Origin: CAZOKH01 sp964580315
GTDB taxonomy: Bacteria > Chloroflexota > Anaerolineae > Anaerolineales > Anaerolineaceae
NCBI GenBank assembly: GCA_964580315.1
Contig: CAZOKH010000068.1
Coordinates: 1-18,869, forward strand
DNA length: 18,869 nt
Direction of reading: 5' to 3'
Notes under the pieces: generated by a model
Database searches by the model: none
What the model saw: only the letters and a program-made list of their open reading frames with translations
What the model was told of the DNA's origin: nothing
Made by a program: the position numbers and the translations under genes
Shown: positions 7,501 to 14,125 of the stretch, in pieces
Position numbering within the stretch: the first letter of the stretch is position 1
Layout of the letters: the number at the start of each line of letters is the position of its first letter

Positions 7501-7572
7501 AAAATCGAAAGCCGCGATGAATATAAACCGTTGTTGGATTACCTGGAAAGCAAGTATATCCGCACACCTTAG
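4537..7572 (+). CDS. Large WD40-like beta-propeller lipoprotein with C-terminal PsbP-like domains
   Basis: 1011 residues. The N-terminus is a lipoprotein signal: two Arg, a hydrophobic core and a lipobox IILGC with Cys21; a Glu at position 11 inside the core is unusual. A Thr/Pro-rich linker (about 32-75) should hold the rest away from the outer membrane face. From about 80 to 690 there are many propeller-type repeats with W-D/E/N signatures (for example VQVWDLSS, ITIWDASSG, IFVWDVASG, VSLWNYAEG) and SPDG/SPSG turns. From about 710 two similar domains follow, beginning near GAFSLKSPQDW (720) and LYTFDAPALWG (about 875), which resemble the PsbP/Mog1 fold; this is an inference from the pattern. 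The ligand is unknown. The start has GGGAGG nine bases upstream. It is a single-gene unit with its own promoter and terminator. Confidence 0.87.
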   Translation: MRRTPALLLVEIFILAIILGCGISVDLGLATKTPTSPPPTATRKATQTPKPSNTPTQTQPTLTPTATASPTPLPPEEIVLSNLDRVLPERSFASAGLLHSLSVSPDGQYILIGTTNTIALLTLVNLQPVWFIQPEFTPLMVVFSSDGTQLVVETSGGAVMRLDIATGSELSTPIAQQKNVQFQALSPSGTYFAVTNYSDTTTVWETTNGAVIFTNNGQAYPGGISGIQFSTDDTALMIMGYDSKTLYQVQQWTVPSGTYKIGLTALGQQMVNWQYSPNGKRVFGIDTAKLTAQDSNVLMAWDAASGKGLPAVSREEMIREYLPSQDGSFVMVATQNNEMKQIDVNSGSVLASFTAQNAPIIKMALTPDESQLISADSAGNVQVWDLSSQEGGLQTSIPPVARAGIAGFSADALLMASPGVGTGSALVVDTALASVKTNIDQPGAEAVQVVTISNQGDLVAGCDQNNQITIWDASSGELLEQIASKARFRTTKLKFSPDDQWLASLSSGEIFVWDVASGEKVQGLAGFEDMEFSPDGKNMLTGNAEYGFGLYEIASGKRIAAGTTNFKATRLLYLPDGKFILVGGYRLSSPGDSLVSTMKVFNVDKLTPIEGEVTVEPAILLDVAVSPNKEIMATSDSYGNVSLWNYAEGTIISQFVSLGYPPVKLAFNREGTILFAAGTDGTLTVFSTASSAQPPNVSTDEAAAPTELVLSDEIYTHSSGAFSLKSPQDWKIEEGSSMGLSISASDASGFIIVTAVNTGNEVRGKDFETLINNYNEMFRRSFGQLEIIDSGFDDEKGEAFTSRRVILSGVEYIHETYFTRDGANMQMVDFLSRAEWTETYLPAYTEIFASLVFDTAVIQTKPVFDYTETVKGADDLYTFDAPALWGVMKNDDEGTTVYAYKSIEDPAKALLSSLFLKGDGQNVYTDEILETAATTLLQSMGFDPVLSEKQVLDNGDLRYEYVSTVEQMEGVVICSSFGTKAHFWVMGYKIESRDEYKPLLDYLESKYIRTP

Positions 7573-7598
7573 AAGCAGGCTGGCCTAAAAGAAATGAT

Positions 7599-7636
7599 AA
7601 ACAGCTCGTCCATTTGCCAGACGGGCTGTTTGTTTT
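7599..7636 (+). terminator. Intrinsic terminator of the lipoprotein gene
   Basis: Arms AAACAGCTCGTC (7599-7610) and GACGGGCTGTTT (7620-7631) pair over 12 positions with one G-U pair, enclose a nine-base loop and run into TTTGTTTT. Confidence 0.88.
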
Positions 7637-7715
7637 AATCGATCACTTGATCTTTGCCTATTTATTTTTCATTGCGAAAAAAAAGGTACAATAACTTATC
7701 AGATTAACGTGAGTC

Positions 7716-7742
7716 CGGGATAATGGAGATGTCATTATCCCG
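7716..7742. repeat. Perfect inverted repeat upstream of the cysteine-domain gene
   Basis: CGGGATAATG (7716-7725) and CATTATCCCG (7733-7742) are perfect 10-bp arms around seven bases, 66 bases before the ATG at 7808. There is no T-run, so it is not a terminator. It could be an operator or a leader-RNA hairpin of the downstream gene. Confidence 0.5.
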
Positions 7743-7807
7743 AATTGACATCGATTAGAAAAATATGCAGCGATTTCTATAAATCAATAATTCCAAAAGG
7801 TTTAAGC

Positions 7808-8884
7808 ATGAAAACAGTAGAACAACAAAAAACTTTCGCTATCGAACTGGTGAAGACAGTCATGGCTTTGCACGGCAAGTTGCGCGGCTGTGGATCGGTG
7901 CAGGAATGTTATCAAAATGAATTGGTATTGGCAGAAGGGCGGGGTGCTTTCAAAGAAATTGGTCAGGCGTTATCCAAACAGGGCAACGATTCGGCCGGGT
8001 TCGATGACGAGCATCTGGCGGGTATGTTTGATGAAGTCACCAGGAATGGCCAGGCAGAAACGGTTGACCAGGTAATTGGTGAACTCTTTGGCAAGCAGGC
8101 GCACGAGAACCTGCTCACTGCTGCACTGCGGCAATGTGTTCAGACGGAAACTCCGGCCCCGCATATTGTGCGGGGAATCGCTGCTGCCTTGCATTACGAT
8201 CGGGCGGATGACAACGGTGCGCTTTCCATGCAAAAACGAATTCAAAAAGATGGGATTAAAGCGGCCGCTGCGGAAGTTTTTGCGATGGTTGGTGACGAAA
8301 CGCTGTTGAAGCAGGTTGTCCGGGATTATTACCGGCTGCCCATGGAGTTGGAGTGGCAGGAAAAAGCCCAACGCGCTTATGAATTGGGATTTGAAAACGA
8401 GAAGACCTATAAGGGATGCGGTCAGTCAGTGTTTGCGGCGGTGGGTGATGTGCTGGGAATTTATGATGAAACCACATTCCGCGCCGCCACCGGCCTGTCG
8501 GGCGGGTTGGGCTTGATTGGCGACGCACACTGTTCAGCTTTGACAGGCGCCTGCCTGATCGCGGGAATCCTGTATCCCCGCCGCCGCGAATTTTTCAACG
8601 GCGACCGCGAGAGTAAATATCAATGCTATGATATTGTGCAGAAAATGCACCAGCATTACCTCGATCAATACGGCAGCGTAAAGTGTTATGAGGTTCACCG
8701 CAACCTGATGGGCAGACCGTTCAATTTGCGTGATGATGTTGACAAGGTTGAATTTGAAAAAGCCGGGGCGCATGAATTTGCCTGCACGGGTGTGGTCGCC
8801 CGCGCCTCCCAATGGGTGGTTGAGTTGATCGGTGAGAAAAAGATTGAAGAAGAATTAGCAAAATTGGCAGGGGAATTGGAATAA
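7808..8884 (+). CDS. C_GCAxxG_C_C-type cysteine protein with an N-terminal MtlD-C-like region
   Basis: 358 residues from the ATG preceded by AAAAGG (7795-7800); a longer frame from TTG at 7745 has no ribosome site. Residues about 185-340 match the C_GCAxxG_C_C family layout: KGCGQSVFAAV around C204, then ATGLSGGLG (227-235), HCSALTG (C242) standing for the GCAxxG box, C293 before VHRNLMG, and C326. Family members are short, often near redox or membrane-transport genes, and their cysteines probably bind metal or form disulfides; the exact function is unknown. Residues about 85-177 resemble the all-helical C-terminal domain of mannitol-1-phosphate dehydrogenases (HIVRGIAAALHYD, then QKRIQKDGI and a Y-R-L end). 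That assignment is from memory of the pattern. No NAD-binding Rossmann domain is present. The N-terminus has two further cysteines (C28, C34). Confidence 0.75.
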   Translation: MKTVEQQKTFAIELVKTVMALHGKLRGCGSVQECYQNELVLAEGRGAFKEIGQALSKQGNDSAGFDDEHLAGMFDEVTRNGQAETVDQVIGELFGKQAHENLLTAALRQCVQTETPAPHIVRGIAAALHYDRADDNGALSMQKRIQKDGIKAAAAEVFAMVGDETLLKQVVRDYYRLPMELEWQEKAQRAYELGFENEKTYKGCGQSVFAAVGDVLGIYDETTFRAATGLSGGLGLIGDAHCSALTGACLIAGILYPRRREFFNGDRESKYQCYDIVQKMHQHYLDQYGSVKCYEVHRNLMGRPFNLRDDVDKVEFEKAGAHEFACTGVVARASQWVVELIGEKKIEEELAKLAGELE

Positions 8885-8930
8885 TCAGCCAGGACACGGC
8901 TTTGTAATTTGCCCGAGTTCGGAATATTCA

Positions 8931-9045
8931 TGTCATTGCGAATGAGCGCAGCGAGCGAAGCAATCTCATCTTTGATTTGCATACGATGAGATTGCTTCGT
9001 GAGTTTAAACAGTGAACCCGTTATATTAACCTCCCTGCAATGACA
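8931..9045. repeat. Nested inverted-repeat element (REP/MITE-like)
   Basis: Outer perfect 9-bp ends TGTCATTGC (8931-8939) and GCAATGACA (9037-9045) enclose an inner perfect 15-bp inverted repeat, CGAAGCAATCTCATC (8956-8970) with its complement at 8985-8999. The 115-base unit has no ORF. The inner arm shares 14 of 15 bases with the hairpin at 17416-17453, so a dispersed family is present. It fills most of the 234-base gap before the MFS gene. Confidence 0.8.
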
Positions 9046-9118
9046 GATCAAATTATCTCGAATCGAGGTTAACTAGAATAAATTTTCCATAGTACAATCA
9101 GGCTCCTAAGGAGTCACT

Positions 9119-10414
9119 ATGCAATTGCAAAACACATCTCAGCCCCGGCCTGGTGATTGGAAGCCGCGTTTCTTTATCATCTGGACAGGACAGGCTTTTT
9201 CACTCATCGGCAGTTCACTGACCCAGTTTGTATTAATCTGGTGGATTACCCAGACAACCGGCTCGCCCAAAGCGCTGGCTATCACCAGCATAGCCGGATT
9301 ATTGCCAGTGGCGATCTTCAGCCCGCTGGGCGGCGCGGTCGCTGACCGCTTTAGCCGGCGTGCGGTGATGATGATTGCCGATGCGATCACGGCGGGCTGT
9401 GTGCTTGTGATCATCAGTCTGTTTGCCAGTGGTCAAATCCAGGTCTGGCATATCTACATCCTGGTTTTCATTCGCGCCACCATGCAGGCGTTCCAACACC
9501 CTGCAATCACATCCAGCACAGTCAACCTGGTTCCAGGCTCCTGGTTAAGCCGCGTGGCGGGCATGAACCAGGTTATGCAGGGCATTATGACCATTGCTGC
9601 AGCGCCCCTGGGCGCCCTGATTCTGTCCTTCGTTCCGGTGCAGAAAGCCATGTTGATTGATGTGTTCACCGCCATCCTGGGAATCACTCCGTTGTTTTTC
9701 TTCCGCATACCGCAACCCGAGCGTAACAATGACCCGGGCGAAAAACCTTCAATCCTGGCAGATATCCGCCAGGGCGGGGCTTACATCAGGCGAAATCGCG
9801 GATTTTTGGTTTTGCTTCTGGTTAATGCGCTGGCTTTTTTAACCTTATTCCCAAGCCTGTCGTTGTCGCCGCTGCTGGTAACCAAGCATTTTCACGGTGA
9901 AATATCAGATGTGGCGCTGATCGAAGGGATTTCGGGGGTGGGGGTTATTCTGGGGGGCGTTCTGGCTGGAGTCTGGTCACTAACGCGCCGGAGGATCGTT
10001 TCTTCAATTATTTTCTTCTCTTTGTCATCTGCCACTGTTGCATTGACGGCTGTACCTTCTCACGATTATTTCATCATTGCAATTGTGACCTGGTTTATCA
10101 GCGGTCTTACCTACTCACTGGGTAATGCTCCCATGATGGCCGTGATGCAAAGCGTGATCCCCAACGAATTGCAGGGTCGGGTGTTTGCCCTTTTCAATAT
10201 GACAGTGGGATTGGCCGGCCCCATCGGACTGGCGATTTCGGGCCCAATCGCTGAATCAATTGGAGTGCGCCCGGTTTTTATCTGGAGCGGTGCCTTATCG
10301 ACGGTGGCTACCTTGTGTGCGCTTTTTTCGAAAGATTTACGAAACATCGAAGATCATGTTCAAAAACCAATGGTTTCCAGGGCGGCATCTGCACTGGATT
10401 CCATCCAAACCTGA
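9119..10414 (+). CDS. MFS transporter, probable drug or siderophore exporter type
   Basis: 431 residues with about 12 hydrophobic segments, the usual length of the family. The loop after the second segment holds the MFS motif A form GGAVADRFSRR (about 73-83). The first segment region has the WTGQAFSLIGSSLTQF pattern typical of the MFS_3 group (EntS, MefA and related exporters), and the C-terminal half has ELQGRVFALFNM and GLAGPIGLAISGPIAE, also seen in that group. The likely role is proton-driven export of a small molecule across the inner membrane; the substrate cannot be read. The start is set by TAAGGAG (9107-9113). No regulator is adjacent. It precedes the ilv promoter, and only a weak hairpin (arms 10439-10445 and 10458-10464) could end its transcript. 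Confidence 0.88.
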   Translation: MQLQNTSQPRPGDWKPRFFIIWTGQAFSLIGSSLTQFVLIWWITQTTGSPKALAITSIAGLLPVAIFSPLGGAVADRFSRRAVMMIADAITAGCVLVIISLFASGQIQVWHIYILVFIRATMQAFQHPAITSSTVNLVPGSWLSRVAGMNQVMQGIMTIAAAPLGALILSFVPVQKAMLIDVFTAILGITPLFFFRIPQPERNNDPGEKPSILADIRQGGAYIRRNRGFLVLLLVNALAFLTLFPSLSLSPLLVTKHFHGEISDVALIEGISGVGVILGGVLAGVWSLTRRRIVSSIIFFSLSSATVALTAVPSHDYFIIAIVTWFISGLTYSLGNAPMMAVMQSVIPNELQGRVFALFNMTVGLAGPIGLAISGPIAESIGVRPVFIWSGALSTVATLCALFSKDLRNIEDHVQKPMVSRAASALDSIQT

Positions 10415-10475
10415 CCGAATTATGATTAAAAAATTGGTAAAATTCAATCTGGGGAAGGAATTTTGAATTAACCTA

Positions 10476-10503
10476 TTGACAGAACCTAATTATTCCGTAT
10501 AAT
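10476..10503 (+). promoter_or_regulatory. Consensus sigma-70 promoter of the ilv-leu operon
   Basis: TTGACA (10476-10481) and TATAAT (10498-10503) are both perfect hexamers with a 16-base spacer. Transcription should begin near 10510, only about 20 bases before the leader-peptide ATG, so the transcript starts almost directly with the leader ribosome site (GAGG, 10517-10520). A strong constitutive promoter fits an operon controlled after initiation, by the attenuator that follows. Confidence 0.9.
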
Positions 10504-10529
10504 CAATTTTTATAAAGAGGTAAGTTTTG

Positions 10530-10631
10530 ATGACTTCAACTATCGCTATTACCATTATTATTCTTGTTCTGGTTCTCGCTCTTGAGAGCCGTTTTGACGT
10601 TGGGTTGGCGATGGAAGAGGTAAGATCGTAA
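10530..10631 (+). CDS. ilv operon leader peptide (attenuator control peptide)
   Basis: 33 codons. After MTSTIAIT come eight consecutive branched-chain codons, I9-I-I-L-V-L-V-L16; residues 5-18 contain 11 Ile, Leu or Val out of 14, and the whole peptide 14 of 33. GAGG at 10517-10520 lies nine bases before the ATG. The peptide has the same design as the Escherichia coli ilv leader peptide: a ribosome short of charged Ile, Leu or Val tRNA stalls in the run and alters folding of the RNA ahead. The hydrophobic run is too polar-flanked and short for a clear membrane protein, and its place between a consensus promoter and a terminator ahead of ilvD argues for a control peptide. The region is not homologous in any recognisable way to known leaders; the reading is functional. 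Confidence 0.88.
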   Translation: MTSTIAITIIILVLVLALESRFDVGLAMEEVRS

Positions 10632-10669
10632 AAGTATAAAAATAAAAGAAATCAAAAGAGCCACCCAAC
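10599..10669 (+). promoter_or_regulatory. Antiterminator pairing of the ilv attenuator
   Basis: GTTGGGTTGGC (10599-10609, inside the leader ORF) pairs with GCCACCCAAC (10660-10669) over 10 base pairs with one bulged U. The second segment includes most of the 5' arm of the terminator, so the two folds exclude each other. A ribosome stalled at codons 9-16 (10554-10577) should cover bases to about 10592 and leave the 10599 segment free to form the antiterminator; a translating ribosome would cover it and let the terminator form. A protecting 1:2 hairpin is weak (CTCTT 10579-10583 with AAGAG 10615-10619, GCC with GGC). Confidence 0.75.
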
Positions 10670-10692
10670 ACAAACGGGTGGCTCTTTTTTTT
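10654..10692 (+). terminator. Attenuator terminator before ilvD
   Basis: AAGAGCCACCC (10656-10666) and GGGTGGCTCTT (10676-10686) are perfect 11-bp arms, extendable by two A-U pairs, around a nine-base loop and running into eight T (10685-10692). It sits after the leader stop codon and 28 bases before the ilvD ATG, so read-through is required for operon expression. Confidence 0.95.
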
Positions 10693-10720
10693 GTAAAAAC
10701 TTTTCAAAGGAGACATCACA

Positions 10721-12388
10721 ATGCGATCTGATCTGGTTAAAAGAGGTATGGAACGCGCGCCGCACCGCTCACTGTTAAAAGCAACAGGCGTTACAGATGC
10801 GGATATGAACAAGCCCTTTATTGCAATTGTTAATTCTTATATTGATATTGTTCCCGGGCATGTTCATTTGCAGGAGTTTGGCAAGCTGGTTAAAGAAGCT
10901 GTTCGTGAAGCCGGCGGCCTTCCGTTTGAATTCAACACCATTGGCGTGGATGACGGAATTGCCATGGGGCATATCGGTATGAAATATTCTCTGCCTTCGC
11001 GCGAATTGATCGCTGACAGCGTGGAAACCATGATCGAAGCACACCGTTTTGACGGTATGGTGTGCATCCCGAATTGCGACAAAATTGTGCCGGGTATGTT
11101 GATGGCTGCGATGAGAGTCAACATCCCGGCAATTTTTATTTCAGGGGGCGCCATGCCGGCCGGGCGCACGGCTGATGGCAAGGCGGTGGATTTGATCTCT
11201 GTGTTCGAAGGCGTGGGACAACATGCCGCTGGCAAGATCGACGATGCGCAATTGAAAGCCCTGGAAGATATTGCCTGCCCTTCTTGCGGTTCTTGCTCTG
11301 GCCTGTTCACAGCCAATTCTATGAACTGTTTGATGGAAGTTCTGGGTATGGCGCTGCCGTTCAACGGCACGATGATTGCAAAAACCCCTGAACGGGAAGA
11401 ACTTGCCCGCCGGGCTGGAAAGCAAATCATGCAGTTGGTCGAACGCAATATCACCCCGCGGCAAATTGTGACCCCCGAAGCAGTTGATGACGCTTTTGCG
11501 CTGGATATGGCGATGGGCGGCTCAACCAACACGGTGCTGCACACCCTGGCGGTCGCCCGCGAGGCGGGGGTAGATTACCCGTTGAATCGCATTAATCAGG
11601 TGGCGGCGAAGGTGCCGCACCTTACCAAGGTCAGCCCATCGGGACCCTGGCACATGGAAGATGTGCAGCGGGCAGGCGGCGTTCCGTCCATTTTGAATGA
11701 ACTGGACAGCCACAGCGATGTGCTGCATCTTGACCGCATCACGGTCAGCGGCGTCACCCTGCGCGAATCGATTGCCGGGTGCGAGGTGAAAGACCGCGAG
11801 GTCATTCGTCCTTATGATGATCCGCATTCACCCATCGGCGGCCTGTCCATTTTGTTTGGCAACCTGGCGCCCGACGGCGCCGTGCTGAAAACCGCCGGCG
11901 TTAAAGCGGATATGAAAAAACATGTTGGACCGGCGCGGGTGTATGAATCGCAGGAAGATGCGATGCGCGGCATTCTCAACAGCGAGGTGAAATCCGGCGA
12001 AGTCGTGGTCATTCGTTATGAAGGGCCGGCGGGCGGGCCGGGTATGATGGAAATGCTTTCGCCCACCAGTGCCATCATGGGCATGGGGCTGGGCGACAGC
12101 GTGGCGCTGATCACCGACGGGCGTTTCTCGGGCGGCACACGCGGAGCCTGCGTGGGGCATGTCAGTCCCGAGGCAGCCGCACGCGGTCCCATTGCCGCCC
12201 TGCGCAACGGCGACATCATCGAACTGGATATTGATGCTCAACGCCTGGATGTTCAACTCAGTGATGAGGAAATTGCTCAACGCTTGAAAGAACTGCCCCC
12301 CTTTGAGCAGAAAATTAACAGCAAATGGTTACGGCGTTATGCGCACTTTGTGCAAAGCGCTGATAAAGGCGCAACTTTGCGTGACTAA
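10721..12388 (+). CDS. ilvD: Dihydroxy-acid dehydratase
   Basis: 555 residues, the short form seen in Bacillus and Thermotoga rather than the 616-residue E. coli form. It dehydrates 2,3-dihydroxy-isovalerate and 2,3-dihydroxy-3-methylvalerate to the 2-oxo acids of the valine/leucine and isoleucine pathways, using an Fe-S cluster and magnesium in the cytoplasm. Visible: NSYIDIVPGHVHL (38-50), IPNCDKIVPGMLMAA with C119 (116-130), CPSCGSCSGLFTANSMNCL from C186 (C186, C189, C192), and ITDGRFSGGTRGACVGH near 465. As in E. coli and Bacillus, PGH stands where plant-type enzymes have PCN, so one cysteine of the plant-type cluster is absent. AAAGGAG (10706-10712) sets the start. It is the first structural gene behind the attenuator. 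Confidence 0.97.
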   Translation: MRSDLVKRGMERAPHRSLLKATGVTDADMNKPFIAIVNSYIDIVPGHVHLQEFGKLVKEAVREAGGLPFEFNTIGVDDGIAMGHIGMKYSLPSRELIADSVETMIEAHRFDGMVCIPNCDKIVPGMLMAAMRVNIPAIFISGGAMPAGRTADGKAVDLISVFEGVGQHAAGKIDDAQLKALEDIACPSCGSCSGLFTANSMNCLMEVLGMALPFNGTMIAKTPEREELARRAGKQIMQLVERNITPRQIVTPEAVDDAFALDMAMGGSTNTVLHTLAVAREAGVDYPLNRINQVAAKVPHLTKVSPSGPWHMEDVQRAGGVPSILNELDSHSDVLHLDRITVSGVTLRESIAGCEVKDREVIRPYDDPHSPIGGLSILFGNLAPDGAVLKTAGVKADMKKHVGPARVYESQEDAMRGILNSEVKSGEVVVIRYEGPAGGPGMMEMLSPTSAIMGMGLGDSVALITDGRFSGGTRGACVGHVSPEAAARGPIAALRNGDIIELDIDAQRLDVQLSDEEIAQRLKELPPFEQKINSKWLRRYAHFVQSADKGATLRD

Positions 12389-12422
12389 TTCCCCATTTTA
12401 TTCTTTTCTTGAGGAGAAGCCA

Positions 12423-14114
12423 ATGAAATTAACCGGTGCACAAATATTCTGGGAATGCCTGGTACGCCAGGGAGTAAAACATGTCTTTGGAATTCCAGGC
12501 GGCGCCACCCTGCCGATCTATGACGCGCTGCCCGACTTTCCAATTCACCATGTGCTGGCGCGCCAGGAGCAGGGCGCAGCTCACATGGCCAATGGTTATG
12601 CGCGTGTGACCGGCGGCGTGGGCGTGGCGATTGCCACCTCGGGCCCCGGCGCAACCAACCTGGTGACGGGTATCGCCACAGCCATGATGGATTCGGTGCC
12701 GATTGTATGTTTCACCGGACAGGTTGCCAGCCCGCTTCTGGGCACCGATGCTTTCCAGGAAGTGGATGTCACCGGCATCACTCTGCCGATTACCAAGCAC
12801 AACTACCTGGTTACCAAACCGGAAGAAATCGCTCCCGCCATTCGCGAAGCATTTTACCTTGCCAGCAGCGGCCGGCCGGGTCCTGTCCTGGTGGATATCA
12901 CCAAAGATGCGCAGCAGAAAACCTGCGAATTTGACTGGGAAGGAAGTGAACCGCACGTCGCCGGTTATCTACCCAATTATCAGCCAGCCGAAGGAGTTTA
13001 CGAACAGGCTGCGGCGATGATTAATGCGGCAAAACGCCCCATTATCCTTGCCGGGCAGGGGATCACCCTTTCGGGCGCCAGTAAAGAGGTCATCGAACTG
13101 GCAGAAAGGGCGCATATTCCCATTGCCATGACTCTGCTGGGTATTGGCAGCATCCCGGCCAGCCACCCGCTGAACCTGGGCATGATGGGCATGCACGGTG
13201 AAGCCTGGGTTAACAAAGCGGTGCAGGAATCAGATTTGCTGCTGGCGTTTGGCATGCGTTTTGACGACCGTGTGACCGGCACAGTGAGCACCTATGCCCC
13301 GAATGCGAAGAAAATTCATATTGATATCGATCCATCAGAAATTAATAAAATTGTGCATGTCGATATCAGCATCATCAGCGATTTAAAAGCAGCGTTGGTC
13401 AAATTAGACCCCGGTGTGAAAAAAGCAGATCACCAGGAATGGCTTGATTTCATTGAAGAAATACGCGCCGAATCAAATACCCGTGATATTCTCAACATTC
13501 CTGACAACGACCAACTGTTTGTGGCGCACGTCATTCATGACATCTGGAAATATACCAATGGGAATGCTGTGGTGGTGAGTGATGTGGGTCAGCACCAGAT
13601 GTGGGAAGCCCAGTATTACAAGCATGACCACTTCCGCTCACTGATCACATCGGGCGGCCTGGGCACCATGGGCTTTTCAACGCCCACAGCCATTGGCGCC
13701 AAAATTGCCCAACCCGAAAAAGAAGTTTGGACCATTGTGGGCGACGGCAGTTTTCAAATGACTTTGAATGAACTGGCGACCATTGCCCAGGAGAATATCA
13801 AGATCAATATTGCCATCATGAACAACGGCTTTCTGGGTATGGTGCGGCAGTGGCAAGAAATGTTCTACGACAAAAAATATTCTGCCACGCCGCTTTCCAG
13901 CCCTGATTTTGCGCGCCTGGCTGAAGCCTATGGGCTGCGCGGAATCAGCGTGACAAAACGATCTGAGGTTAAGCAGGCGGTGGAAGAAGCCCGCAAACAT
14001 CCCGGAACGGTCATTCTCGACTTCCATGTGGTGAGTGAAGACAGCGTGTATCCCATGGTGCCAGCCGGAAAACCACTCGATGAAATGATTCAACGTCCGA
14101 AGAATGGAAAATAA
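12423..14114 (+). CDS. ilvB: Acetolactate synthase, catalytic large subunit
   Basis: 563 residues, a full ThDP-dependent enzyme: N-terminal pyrimidine-binding domain with FGIPGGATLPIYDAL (22-36) and the catalytic Glu49 in ARQEQGAAHMANGYA; the SGPGATNLVTG loop; a central FAD-binding domain; and a C-terminal diphosphate-binding domain with GDGSF near 440 through MNNGFLGMVRQWQ (the GDG-to-NN motif). It condenses two pyruvates, or pyruvate and 2-oxobutyrate, to acetohydroxy acids, the first common step. The start is the ATG after GAGGAG (12411-12416); an in-frame ATG 120 bases earlier lies inside ilvD without a ribosome site and is rejected. The gap to ilvD is 34 bases. The regulatory subunit gene follows after 11 bases. 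Confidence 0.97.
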   Translation: MKLTGAQIFWECLVRQGVKHVFGIPGGATLPIYDALPDFPIHHVLARQEQGAAHMANGYARVTGGVGVAIATSGPGATNLVTGIATAMMDSVPIVCFTGQVASPLLGTDAFQEVDVTGITLPITKHNYLVTKPEEIAPAIREAFYLASSGRPGPVLVDITKDAQQKTCEFDWEGSEPHVAGYLPNYQPAEGVYEQAAAMINAAKRPIILAGQGITLSGASKEVIELAERAHIPIAMTLLGIGSIPASHPLNLGMMGMHGEAWVNKAVQESDLLLAFGMRFDDRVTGTVSTYAPNAKKIHIDIDPSEINKIVHVDISIISDLKAALVKLDPGVKKADHQEWLDFIEEIRAESNTRDILNIPDNDQLFVAHVIHDIWKYTNGNAVVVSDVGQHQMWEAQYYKHDHFRSLITSGGLGTMGFSTPTAIGAKIAQPEKEVWTIVGDGSFQMTLNELATIAQENIKINIAIMNNGFLGMVRQWQEMFYDKKYSATPLSSPDFARLAEAYGLRGISVTKRSEVKQAVEEARKHPGTVILDFHVVSEDSVYPMVPAGKPLDEMIQRPKNGK

Positions 14115-14125
14115 GGGAGAAAAAC

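Noticed and set aside
15..7675. Shared 12-mer TTTTTCATTGCG at 15-26 and 7664-7675, both near -10-like boxes
   Set aside because: Flanking bases differ and the spacing to the -10-like boxes is not the same; it is likely chance in AT-rich upstream DNA.
10439..10464. Possible terminator after the MFS gene (arms AAAATTC / GAATTTT)
   Set aside because: Only seven AT-rich pairs and a short T-run; too weak to call as a terminator.
10542..10583. Leader peptide read as a small membrane protein
   Set aside because: The hydrophobic run is only about 14 residues, and its codon content and position between promoter and terminator fit an attenuation leader better.
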